Part shown: positions 53,458 through 62,776 of the stretch, in pieces
Position numbering within the stretch: the stretch's first letter is position 1
Layout of the letters: each line of letters starts with the position of its first letter
Position numbers and translations under genes: made by a program
From: Plenodomus lindquistii
Taxonomy: Eukaryota; Ascomycota; Dothideomycetes; Pleosporales; Leptosphaeriaceae
Reading direction: 5' to 3'
DNA: 64,000 nt
Assembly (NCBI GenBank): GCA_025504975.1
Contig: JANUWI010000002.1
Coordinates: 1,054,001 to 1,118,000 of the forward strand
Notes under the pieces: generated by a model
What the model saw: only the letters and a program-made list of their open reading frames with translations
The model's database searches: none
What the model was told of the DNA's origin: nothing

Positions 53458-55203
53458 ATGCCTTCCTTTCCAGAAGCGAAAGCGACAAACGCCATCGAGG
53501 AGTATGACGCCGCCAGCAGTAACGATGCAGAGACAATACACGGCGGTCCACTAGGTGGCACATCACACGATGCGCAGGATATGTTGCGAATGGGCAAGAA
53601 GCAGGAGCTTCGAGTATGCTGGAAGGACTCTGCACTTTAGGCAAACTTACTGACAACCCCAATAGAGAAACTTCCGGTTGATCTCCATCATTGGATTCGT
53701 AGTTGTTTTGCAATCGACATGGGAAAGTGCTCTATTGTATGTCGATTGTACTCAGTTTTGGCGATTAGATCATTGATGAATCTTTAGGTCAGCCTACTTC
53801 GGTCTCTTCAATGGCGGTACAGCTGGCGTCATTTGGATGATGGTGATTACATGGCTTTTCGTGCTAGCTATGATTGCCTCGTTGGCAGAAATGGCTAGCA
53901 TGGCCCCAACAGCTGGTGGCCAATATCATTGGGTCTCAGAGTTTGCTCCACCATCTTTCCAAAAGCCCCTGTCATATATTGTCGGTATGTTCAAGATCCT
54001 GGAGACATTTGGCTCAAACATGCATTGATATGTTTCTCAGGTTGGAGCGCAGCAGTAGGCTGGGTCAGCGGCATCCCGGCATGCGCCCAGATGCTTTCTT
54101 CTCTTATCGTTGGTATGGTCCTCCTCGCCTACCCTGATGCACAAATCGGCGAACTCTGGCACGTTACCCTCATCATGTTCTTGTGGCTCTTCCTCATGGT
54201 TGGCTTCAACATGTTCCTCGCGCAACATCTCCCTCTAGCGGAAGGCATTGTACTCGTGTTGCACGTGTTTGCCTTCTTCGCGTTTCTTATCCTCTTCTGG
54301 ACCATGGCGGAACGTTCACCTGCGGACGAAGTCTTCACAACCTGGACTAACGGCGGCGGTTGGAGCTCTATGGGTGTATCAGCACTTGTTGGTCTTAGCA
54401 CCCCATTGTGGTGTTTCATTGGCCCTGATGCCGGTGCACATATGTCTGAGGAGCTTAAAGACGCCTCGCGAGTCCTGCCTTTGGCTATGATGTGGGCTGT
54501 CATCTTCAATGGTATCTTTGGTATCATCATGATGATCACGTTCATCTTTTGTGGCGGTGCGTTGGACTCCGTGCTAGACTCTCCCACCGGTGTCCCTGTC
54601 CTACAGGCAGTCTACAATGCTACAGGATCTGTTGCTGGCACTGAAGTCATGGGCGCCTTGCTTGTAGTTCTGGTCTTCTTCGCTGCTGTTTCAGTCACGG
54701 CTGCCTCGTCACGCCAGATCTGGGCCTTTGCTCGTGACAAAGGACTTCCTTTCTCTGCCTGGATCGAACACGTCCCTGTAGGATACGATATCCCTTTCAA
54801 CGCTCTCCTTGTCTGTCTTGGGTCTTCGTTGGTCCTGGCTTGCATCAACTTCGGCTCAGACGTCACGCTCAACGCTATTGTCTCGATATCCAACGCGGCG
54901 CTCATCTTCTCGTACATCATCTCGATCGGCTGTGTTCGGCTCAAGCGGCTGAGAGGCGAGCCTCTATTGCCTCGTCGATGGAGCCTGGGAAAATTCGGAG
55001 GGGTTGTCAACGATCTTGCCCTCGCTTTCTTGCTAGTCGCATTCATTTTCTCCTTCTTCCCCATGACACCAAAGCCTGCAGCGGTCGATATGAACTGGGC
55101 GGCACTCATGTTCGCTGCCTTGGCAATCCTTGCTACGGCGAACTACTTTATCAGTGCAAGAAAGAGTTATATTGCACCGGTATCACTGGTTAAGCAGGAC
55201 TGA
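53458..55203 (+). CDS. Amino-acid/GABA permease (APC superfamily)
   Basis: Plasma-membrane transporter. Four exons: 53458..53613, 53666..53736, 53788..53984 and 54041..55203, introns of 52, 51 and 56 bp, giving 528 aa. Joins read QELR-RNFRLIS, ESALL-SAYFGLFN, and SYIVG-WSAAVGWV. The N-terminal 50 residues are polar and cytosolic. Twelve helices are expected; visible ones include MVITWLFVLAMIASLAEMAS, LIMFLWLFLMVGFNMFLA, VLVLHVFAFFAFLILFWTMA, MMWAVIFNGIFGIIMMITFI and LLVVLVFFAAVSVTAASSRQ. Signature segments: EMASMAPTAGGQYHWVSEFA, GPDAGAHMSEELKDASR and RQIWAFARDKGLPFS. The pattern fits the fungal choline/GABA (Hnm1/Uga4) group. The substrate cannot be assigned. Confidence 0.9.
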
Positions 55204-55894
55204 GAGTTAGTCCCACGCTGCATTTCATATATCAATTACTAATTCTTTGCTCTTTCCATAAATACAATGTCGTCTGTATGCATGTTCACTCCATAAAAAT
55301 AGAACTAAGCGATAGGTCTTTCTAATCACTGAATTCAGTCTTCCTCTGGGACTAACCATTGGGATAGAGGTACGACCTAAGAGGTTCCGGGCATCCAGGA
55401 TATGACTTCCTGTGTGCGAAGATTCTTGAAAGACGCATCATTCGGGACGATATTATGGAGGAGGGCGAGCGATGGTCGGGGAGAGCCAGCAGAGTAGGGC
55501 GACTTTATGAAGTGTGGTCGATTATATGTACGAAAATGTGCAAACGTTTTTTCCCCTCTGTCAGTTACAACCCTAAGCAAATACAGAGTTCATTTCAAAT
55601 ATCAGCCTAGATATGCAGCTCAAGATTAACATTGCGTGGAGAGGACAAATCGTAGCTACCATAGGTGGGAGGCTACTTTAAGAAGCTGGATTGAGCATCT
55701 AAAATCAACGACAACTAGGACCTAGGACCGTTACAGCTGAAGATTACCCTACGAATCTGCATCCTTCCAGGACGTTGACCCAACACTAACATTCCTCTGC
55801 CCCATCTTCATCCTACTCAGACTACCACCTTCTTCCTCTCCATTTTCTCCCTCCACCTCACCCTATCAAACCGCACCGACCGCCTACCCCACCC
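55204..55894. other. Intergenic between convergent genes
   Basis: 3' flanks of the permease gene and the F-box-like gene. A pyrimidine-rich stretch near 55,800-55,915 precedes the minisatellite. No gene is seen. Confidence 0.5.
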
Positions 55895-56716
55895 TTATTT
55901 CTCCTTCTCTCCTCCACCATCAAACCCACCATCAAACCCACCATCAAACCCACCATCAAACCCACCATCAAACCCACCACCACCATCCCCATCCCAACCG
56001 TTCTTCCCAAACCCCCAAGGAATCCACGCACACTCCTCAATCCCCAACTCCCTCAACCCGACCTTTACAAGAACCTCGCCCCAACAAAACGCCTCCAGCA
56101 TAGTCTTTGCAGACTGCTCCACCGTCTCGCGGTCATGCTTACGCACCGCTACAACAAGACCCTTGGGATGCCGCGCAAGGATATAAGCAGCACAGTGCGC
56201 CACGAAAGCGTCGATTGCAGCGTGCTCAGCGGTCGGGGAAAGGAAAATATATCGTGTCCATGCATCGCCGAGTTTGTACCAGTTTACTTTTCGTAAGATG
56301 GGTGGTGGGATAGGCGGGTGTTGTTTGAGTGCCGGGCCGGATGGAGAGGGGCAGCGCGAGAGGCAGTTTTTGTGGACGTGCGCCATTAAGTTTCCCTCGC
56401 CGCAGCCGATGAAGGTTTTTAGGCTTGGGCTGTCGACGATGAAGCGGAGGGGTTGGGCGCGGAGGTAGATTAGTTTCGAGGCGAGACAGGCGCGGGCTTC
56501 GGTGTAGATTTGGCGGTTGGTGAGTAGGATGGATATGGCGAGGGATTCGGTGACTAGGATGATGGCTGGTTTGGACGGCTTTTGGTTCTGGTCGGTTTGG
56601 AAGAAGGTGGGGTCGCACAGGGTGTGATGTTTGGTTGTTATGTGGATTTGCTCGTAGACTTTGAGGCGGAGCTCTTTGGGGAGTGCGAGGAAGGGGAATG
56701 GTTGTTGTTGATCCAT
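55895..56716 (-). CDS. F-box-like / 2EXR-type protein with Gly-Gly-Phe-Asp tail repeat
   Basis: Single exon, 273 aa from the ATG at 56716; the frame continues upstream but the segment before MDQQQPFPFLALPKEL reads as hydrophobic leader sequence with a non-ATG start. The motif FLALPKELRLKVYEQI is the F-box-like/2EXR signature, with the family segment SILLTNRQIYTEARACLASK. The C-terminal tail carries five GGFD repeats from a 12 bp coding minisatellite, then GGGEKEK. Repeat-number differences between strains would change only tail length. Function unknown. No relation to the F-box-like gene at 21060-21920 beyond the shared motif. Confidence 0.7.
   Translation of the reverse strand: MDQQQPFPFLALPKELRLKVYEQIHITTKHHTLCDPTFFQTDQNQKPSKPAIILVTESLAISILLTNRQIYTEARACLASKLIYLRAQPLRFIVDSPSLKTFIGCGEGNLMAHVHKNCLSRCPSPSGPALKQHPPIPPPILRKVNWYKLGDAWTRYIFLSPTAEHAAIDAFVAHCAAYILARHPKGLVVAVRKHDRETVEQSAKTMLEAFCWGEVLVKVGLRELGIEECAWIPWGFGKNGWDGDGGGGFDGGFDGGFDGGFDGGFDGGGEKEK
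55916..55975. repeat. 12 bp minisatellite, 5 perfect units, in coding sequence
   Basis: Five identical copies of ACCATCAAACCC on the plus strand. On the minus strand they encode GGFD repeated. The unit length is a multiple of three, so expansion or contraction keeps the gene in frame. Confidence 0.95.
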
Positions 56717-58756
56717 GATGAGACTGAAGAGTTTGATAAGATAGCTGTGGCTGTTGGGACCTAGAAGCAGTGAGTAGGAAATCACGATACTTAGGCATAC
56801 ACTTATAGTTTCAATGCCATACAACTAGATGGAGCTATTCTATGATTCTACTCATGGCCTAGCGCATGTTGCTGTCAGTGTTAGCGAAAGGGTACTTCCG
56901 GAACAATGACTAATTCCTGCGCAAAAAACATTGAAAGCATCGACATCTCAAGGAATATGTTTCACCCGAGTAGATGGATCGTGCCATATGACGCTGATCG
57001 GTTGTGAGACTCGTACGGGCAGCGTTCCCGGACCACTTACAACTCGTACCACACTGGCTTACCCAGCATCGAATCATCCCGTTCTCGTGGTAACTTGTCT
57101 TGTTCGAGACCAGTAGCTACTTTTCTAGAGATGACAAGTGTTGTGAGCCAGCTTTCCTGAGTAGCGTCTTGCAACAGCTTGCTCGATCGTATCCCATAGC
57201 ATTCGCCTATTGTACATTACCGCCTATCCGAAGACACCGTATGTAACTCTGCCTCCGCCATTTTTGTGGATATGTCAAATGTGTGAGCGACATTACTCAA
57301 ACCAGTCACTCAACTGTTGCGTTTCTGAAAGTCTTCAAGAAATAAGCCTCGCTAAGTTCAACTACCTTGAGATAGCATTGTATAGTGTAGTTACGTCGAA
57401 GGTCCTTCCGAGCGATTTGCACCGTGGCTGCACCAAACCCAACCAGTCTCAGGGTGGGCTCGCCATTCTCATGCAACTACCAAAATGTGTCCCATCAGGA
57501 TACTCGTGGCCAAACTACAGGACATGTATCTTGGGCTCGAATGGTAATACGCAATGTACCCACCACCTTCCGTTGTTAATCTCACGAGTCTCTGAACATT
57601 TCCGCATGCACCGCCATAGCGCAAGATTTCCGGCGGTGCGATGTCTAAATATGTACGACGCCCCTTCATGAACTCACAGACACCCGCGATTGCATTATTG
57701 AACTTGTGTGGAGGCGGAACGTCATGATCCACAACTTCTTGATGAACGGAGAAGACATCGTGGGTGGCGCGAGCAAGTGGTAGTCGTCTTCTCCGTGGAG
57801 CATTCGCTGGACCCTGTCCGATACGGATTTGGACAACTCTCGCTTCTCCGCGCGGTAGGTTGCTAGGATGGAGGACGATATGCACTTGGCGACCAGAGTC
57901 ATAGACGACTCTGAGTCAGTTGGGCCGTCGAACGCAGCTGCAGGAACCTTGATTTTATGATGGCGTGTCTCGAGGTCGATGCTCCACGACCATGGGGAAC
58001 AGTTCAGGAGGCATGTCGAGAGACGGAACGCCTGATCCCCGAGAAGCGCTATACCTGTGACAGTTGATTGGATTCGACGATGAAGTCGAGATGACTGTGG
58101 CGGTGTCAATCGAGCCAGTGACCAAAGCTGACGACGGAGCAAGAGCGTTTGCACTGTTCTGAGACTGAGACTGAGTAGGATTCGTCGCAGCCGACATTCC
58201 TTTAATCGTGGCGTCTAAGAGCGGGTGATTTCCGAGTGTGTTTATGTGACAACGTTGGAGTTGTGACCGTCCGTAGTGGAAAGTTGGAGTTAATAAGGAA
58301 ATCGATCGGGGGGTGGAGAGAAATTGTTCAAGAGTTGGATAGGCTGTCGATCTCTAGCTTTCATAGCGAAAGTGCGCGCTATTATGGATCAGGACTGATG
58401 TTTGTGCATCTATAGCGCTTAATTCCATGGGAGCAGTGAACGGACCCGTGAGACTGCAGCATGTGCAACATTAAAGCCATTGGGGGTTGCCTGCGCGTCG
58501 ATGGGCGGGTAGACCAGGAAGATTCAGGGATCGAGATAGAGAACAGAGAGTGAAATATGTATTGGGCCTGCTCTGGTCAAGACATTGCGTAGGCTAAGTC
58601 GCTCTGGCTCAAGTTCACATTCCAGACTCGAATGTGCGGGGCCTGTCTCCGGGAACCAGTTCCGGATCGGTTCACGACAGCCACAGTGAGACATGAGGCC
58701 GAGCTGTATGTGGAAGATGGAACATTGGTGACGCGGTATGCATCGGGCGAAAGGAA
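56717..58756. other. Intergenic, 2.0 kb, with one doubtful gene
   Basis: Apart from a doubtful minus-strand coding candidate (57666..58197, listed separately) nothing was recognised here. It also includes the promoter of the F-box-like gene on its left side. Confidence 0.4.
57666..58197 (-). other. Doubtful gene or pseudogene, frames not resolved
   Basis: On the minus strand an ATG at 58197 starts a frame MSAATNPTQSQSQNSANALA that runs 80 codons to a stop at 57955. From 58154 to 57666 a second frame is open (RVQRMLHGEDDYHLLAPPTM), and a third runs on to 57469 (HKFNNAIAGVCEFMKGRRTY). All look partly coding, but I could not find a splice pair that links them in phase. It may be a multi-exon unknown gene, or a frameshifted relic. 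No family was recognised. Confidence 0.25.
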
Positions 58757-59632
58757 TCATCGTTTGCCCTTTTTGCCTTTGCCCTTTGCTCCTCCTCCAC
58801 CTCCTGTGATACTTCTAACGTCCTTCTTGGATAGGCTCAGCGTTCCACCCTTGAAGCGTCCAATGCTTGGTCCACCAACGCTTCTCTCTCGCTTTCGCTC
58901 CTTCTCAGCTTTGCCCGTCTTTTGCTCTCGCTCAAGCACGATGCCTGCTTCCTTGGCTTCGGCTCGTCGCTTAGCCTCGGTGTTGAGCGCCTTTTGAGCC
59001 ATGTGTTTTCGCTGCGCCATGGGCATCTTTTTCTGCGTAAAGACGCTAGACTTTGCTCCAAGTGCCTGTAGATGCAGATCTGTCGATTTGTGACGTGCAA
59101 TGCCTGTGGCGACTAAATTTGGTGTTGATGTTCCTGAGGATGATGCGGAGAGAAGGTGCGATTCGCGCAGCAGCTTCTGGAGGGCTAGGTCGTTCTTTAG
59201 GTTCGCAACGTCGCCAACGTCATCGTCGTCTTCCTTCTTCTTGACTGCGAGATTCTTGGCAGGCGCTGCGCCAGAAGTTGGAGGCTTCGAAGACATGAAC
59301 GCCTTCTTCAACGCTTTTTCCGCCTCGTCTCGTTCGCGCTTGGTGTCTGTGTACTCGATGACTTCTACATCATCGTTCTCGCCTTGGCTGATACCCGACC
59401 AGTCTGTCTCGTCCTCTTCTTCTTCGTCTTCCCTGACTGGCGTCTCCTCTATCTTGGGTTTCTTTGGCTCTGAGGGCAGAGGCTTGAACTTGGCCTCGAA
59501 TGCGCGTCGGAATGCGGCCTGCAGGTCTTCGGCACCCGAGTCGTCTGAGTCTGAGGATGGGGTCGGTGATCGTGATGGTTGTTCGAGTTCTGCGCGTGTG
59601 ACACGTTTGCGCTTGCCAAGGTGAGGCGCCAT
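58757..59632 (-). CDS. FAF1: Faf1-like 40S ribosome-biogenesis protein (DUF4602)
   Basis: Single exon, 291 aa from the ATG at 59632 (MAPHLGKRKRVTRAEL). The N-terminal half is acidic (EDEEEEDETDW) and disordered. The C-terminal half carries the DUF4602 core: DLHLQALGAKSSVFTQKKMP, AQRKHMAQKALNTEAKRRAE, GIVLEREQK, and SVGGPSIGRFKGGTLSLSKK. The tail is Gly/Lys-rich. Yeast Faf1 and human C1orf131 are nucleolar factors of early small-subunit assembly (family knowledge). Divergent from HIS6 with 148 bp between starts. Confidence 0.85.
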   Translation of the reverse strand: MAPHLGKRKRVTRAELEQPSRSPTPSSDSDDSGAEDLQAAFRRAFEAKFKPLPSEPKKPKIEETPVREDEEEEDETDWSGISQGENDDVEVIEYTDTKRERDEAEKALKKAFMSSKPPTSGAAPAKNLAVKKKEDDDDVGDVANLKNDLALQKLLRESHLLSASSSGTSTPNLVATGIARHKSTDLHLQALGAKSSVFTQKKMPMAQRKHMAQKALNTEAKRRAEAKEAGIVLEREQKTGKAEKERKRERSVGGPSIGRFKGGTLSLSKKDVRSITGGGGGAKGKGKKGKR

Positions 59633-59780
59633 GGCTGTGAAGGGTGAAGGCGTAGAATCGCAACGCTCCAAAAGTTGGGCCCGAGTAAAATATCCGCGCT
59701 AGTCGGACCTCCGCTGCACCCCCGCCGCACCACAACCAGACTTGCATCCCACCTAACTCATACTGACTCTCACATACAAC
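59633..59780. promoter_or_regulatory. Shared bidirectional promoter of FAF1 and HIS6
   Basis: Only 148 bp separate the two start codons, so both promoters must lie here or extend into the neighbouring coding regions. A C-rich stretch (CCGCTGCACCCCCGCCGCAC) is in the middle. Confidence 0.6.
59764..59769 (+). promoter_or_regulatory. TGACTC, possible Cpc1/Gcn4-type element
   Basis: TGACTC lies 11 bp before the HIS6 start codon. It matches the core recognised by the cross-pathway control activator of amino-acid genes, which fits HIS6, but it is unusually close to the ATG and a 6-mer can occur by chance. Confidence 0.3.
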
Positions 59781-60666
59781 ATGACGCGATTTCGACCGTG
59801 TATAGATCTGCACGCTGGCAGTGTCAAGCAAATTGTGGGCGGCACACTCAACACCACAACCCCAGACGTCCTCCAGACCAACTGGACCTCCGAGCACCCC
59901 TCCGCATACTACGCCGACCTGTACAGACAACATGCACTGGCCGGCGCGCACGTCATAATGCTCGGCCCTGGCAATGACCAGGTCGCAAAAGAGGCATTGG
60001 AGGCCTGGCCCAGCGGTATGCAAGTTGGCGGCGGCATCACCGAGAAGAATGCGCGCGAGTGGATAGAGCGGGGCGCAGAGAAGGTGAGTCGTGGCAATGG
60101 CTGAGATGGCTTGCATAGGGCTGATCGAGCATGTAGTAGGTAATCATAACATCGTACCTCTTCCCCGACTCCAAGTTCTCAAAAGACCGTCTGGACGCCG
60201 TCCTCGCAGCCCTAGATAACGACAAGGCAAAACTTGTAATTGATCTAAGCTGTCGGAGAAAAGACGACAAGTGGTTTGTTGCGACAAACAAGTGGCAGAC
60301 AATCACAGACTTTGAGTTGAACAAAGGTACATCTTTTATTCGTCACGTGGTAGCGGCGTATGCTAATACATGTTTGTAGAGTCGATAGCCCTACTCGAAC
60401 CACACTGCTCGGAATTCCTCATCCACGCCGCAGACGTCGAGGGCTTGCAACGTGGTATCGACCATGAACTTGTCTCAAGACTTGCAGAGTGGTGCAGTAT
60501 TCCCGTCACGTATGCTGGTGGTGGCCGCTCGATTGCAGATCTAGAGCTGGTGAAGGAGTTGAGCAAGGGCAAGGTCGATTTAACCATTGGCAGTGCGCTG
60601 GATATCTTTGGTGGACAAGGCGTCAAATTCGAGGACTGCGTGAAGTGGAATAAAGTGCAGGAATAA
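59781..60666 (+). CDS. HIS6: ProFAR isomerase (histidine biosynthesis), His6
   Basis: Catalyses the fourth step of histidine biosynthesis, the Amadori rearrangement of phosphoribosyl-formimino-AICAR phosphate, as a TIM barrel. Three exons, 59781..60083, 60140..60326 and 60380..60666, introns 56 and 53 bp, giving 258 aa. Joins read GAEK-VIITSYLF and FELNK-ESIALLEP. The start MTRFRPCIDLHAGSVKQIVG contains the first-strand catalytic Asp (Asp9). GMQVGGGITEKNAREWI and the second half LVIDLSCRRKDDKW, FLIHAADVEGLQ, VTYAGGGRSIADLELV are all conserved. Length is normal for fungal His6. Divergent from FAF1. Confidence 0.96.
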
Positions 60667-60833
60667 TGGAGGTATGACGAGGCCAACAAGGCCAAGCATC
60701 TTAATCATGAAATGAGGACCATGCCTTTCGATAACGAGAGTCTTTCATTCTTTTGTGCAATGCGTACGGTAACATATCAACAAACAATCTATATACACTT
60801 CCTCCACCTCCACCTCATCTCCCTATCGCATAC

Positions 60834-62211
60834 TCAAAAGGCCGGCTTAGCATTCTTAACCAGCATCTCAAAGTAAGCCTGATTCCACGATCCCGCCTCA
60901 GGACTAGGCTTGAACGCATCCTCCTTACCACAGAAGCTATCGTACCGAGTAGCACTCGTATCGCTCGTGCCATCACTCTCACCACCCGGCTTAACCCACA
61001 CAAAGCTATCCACCAAACTACTCCCCGTATTGCTCGTCGGCCTCACACCGAATCCCGCACCATTGACATTGCACCAGTCGCCCCACTCCAGACGCAAACC
61101 GGTAACCGCATTACGGCCCGTGTCGACAATAGCCTGGCCGGGCATACCCGCAGCTTTGAGCTCAGGGCTAAAGAGCTCAACATACTTCTTCTCGTTTTGC
61201 GCCTTGTTGTACTGGGCGTCTGCGGCGCCTGAGAATTCTCCGGGTGACAGGTCCCAGGCGTTCCAGCCGGCGACGTTGGTGGCGATGCCGCGGACTTGTT
61301 TGGGGGAGCCGGCGTTCTTGTAGACGGTGGCTAGTTCTTTGGCGCCGGGTTCTGTTAGGGGGGAAAGTATTGTTAGTCACGGGAGGAGGGGCGGGGGGGA
61401 GGGGGGGAAGGGGTGAGGAAGGATGTAGTAGACGTACTCAGGTTGTCGTTCCAGCCGAGCCAGCCTCCGTGACCAGCGTCAATGTACATGGCGATGTTGG
61501 GTAGGTTGAGTTGCTTGAGCGCATATGCGACGCCCTCGCGATATCCGGCAGCGGAATCCTGGCAGGTCTTGAGGTCGGAGTTGGTGACGAGGTTGGGTAG
61601 GGAGTCGGGCTCGATGACGAGGGCGATGGCGGTGTTGGGGTACTTCTTGAAGATGGCGACGATGGCTGGTATGGTGTTAGTTTCAACTCGTAGATCGTAT
61701 AACACGTGTGGTAACTCACGGTCAATGTACTGGGTCTTGTAGATGTTGATCTCGCCAACGGCAAGTTCACCGTTGGATGCCTTCGCAGCACAATCGCGGC
61801 CGGGAAGATCGTAGATGACCAGAGCAGCAATCTGGTTGCAGGGCACGTCCTTGATACTGTCCTCGACGATGGAGATCTTGTCGCGGGTGTCGCTAAAAGG
61901 TCAGTTGGATAAATGCCTAAAGACGATGGAATAACCTACATCCACTGGAAAGTTCCAACATTAGCAACCTTTGCAGCAGCAGATGCCAACGCAGTGTCGG
62001 TCATGGCAGCCGCAGCGGAAGCTACCTCCGAGGAGTAGAACTTGTTTGCGTAGATGGATCGAGAGGCGAAGGGGTTCCCAGAAAGAGTGACTGGAGTGGC
62101 ACATGCCGCAGCGGCAGCACGAGCAGTGATGGGACCATTCTCGGTGGGAGATGGACGCGCAAAAGCGCCAGTGATGGCCGAAGCCAGAACGGCAGTGAAA
62201 AAACCCTTCAT
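60834..62211 (-). CDS. Secreted GH6 cellobiohydrolase (no CBM)
   Basis: Exo-acting cellulase that releases cellobiose from non-reducing chain ends. Four exons: 61940..62211, 61720..61892, 61438..61665 and 60834..61351, giving 396 aa. Joins read GTFQW-IDTRDKIS, TQYID-PIVAIFKK, and NDNL-KPGAKELA. The signal peptide is about residues 1-18 (MKGFFTAVLASAITGAFA). GH6 residues are present: YDLPGRDCAA (Asp119), LVIEPDSLPNLVTN (catalytic acid Asp169), MYIDAGHGGWLGWNDN, and WVKPGGESDG. The protein starts with the catalytic domain almost directly after the signal; there is no carbohydrate-binding module or linker. The intron before exon 4 contains an unusually long polypyrimidine run (CCCCTCCCCCCCGCCCC). 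Confidence 0.94.
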
Positions 62212-62760
62212 GTTGTTGACGACGGCTAGAGTGAGTGAGTGGACGATGTAGTTGGGAGGGCTCGCAAAGCCCCTTATAAAGCCACTTCCAAGCACTCTAG
62301 CCTGGGACCAAATGAACAGACGACATGCTTCGGTGTGCTTGCCAGGTCATCAGGAAGCAGGCCCGTTGAGTGCGAGTACGGATCAGCGTCTTGGGAGGTG
62401 TAGCTCAGCGCTTGGGAGATGAGGCTTAGATGAAAACTAGATGTTGTCGGTACACGTGCACGCTGGTCCGTTGTCATTCAAGTTGCGTGATATTAATGAT
62501 ATTAGGGGCTCCACTTCACAGGTGGTGGATTCCGGTCCCCTTCATGAGTGCTTCGGGAAAGAGTCCATCTTGTTCGCCTCTCGCGCGAAACAGTGTGAGC
62601 ACAAGGCGGCTTCGACAGTGAAATCTATTCAATCTTTTGTCTCTTTGACAAGTGACAGCAATCAGTCGTCTTTTGTCCTATCCAGCTATGAGTGTTGCGA
62701 GCGGCGAAGTCTTCTCAGCATCATTGTCGGTATTAATGAATCAACTCTAAATGTGAGACC

Positions 62761-62767
62761 TTTAGCC
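62761..62767 (-). promoter_or_regulatory. GGCTAAA, XlnR/Xyr1-type site
   Basis: Minus-strand GGCTAAA, about 550 bp upstream of the GH6 start. It matches the GGCTAAA consensus of the xylanase/cellulase activator XlnR. A chance hit is possible. Confidence 0.4.
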
Positions 62768-62770
62768 TCT

Positions 62771-62776
62771 GTGGGG
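62771..62776 (+). promoter_or_regulatory. GTGGGG, CreA-type repressor site
   Basis: Matches the SYGGRG consensus of the carbon-catabolite repressor CreA, only 3 bp from the XlnR-like site. Chance occurrence is likely for a 6-mer, but the pairing fits cellulase control. Confidence 0.35.

Noticed and set aside
57210..57671. 153-codon plus-strand open frame
   Set aside because: Non-ATG start, no domain, and mixed composition without coding pattern.
42811..62211. Possible plant-biomass gene cluster (CE15 esterase and GH6 cellulase)
   Set aside because: They are 17 kb apart, with chromatin, transport, rRNA and histidine genes between; no shared cluster signs.
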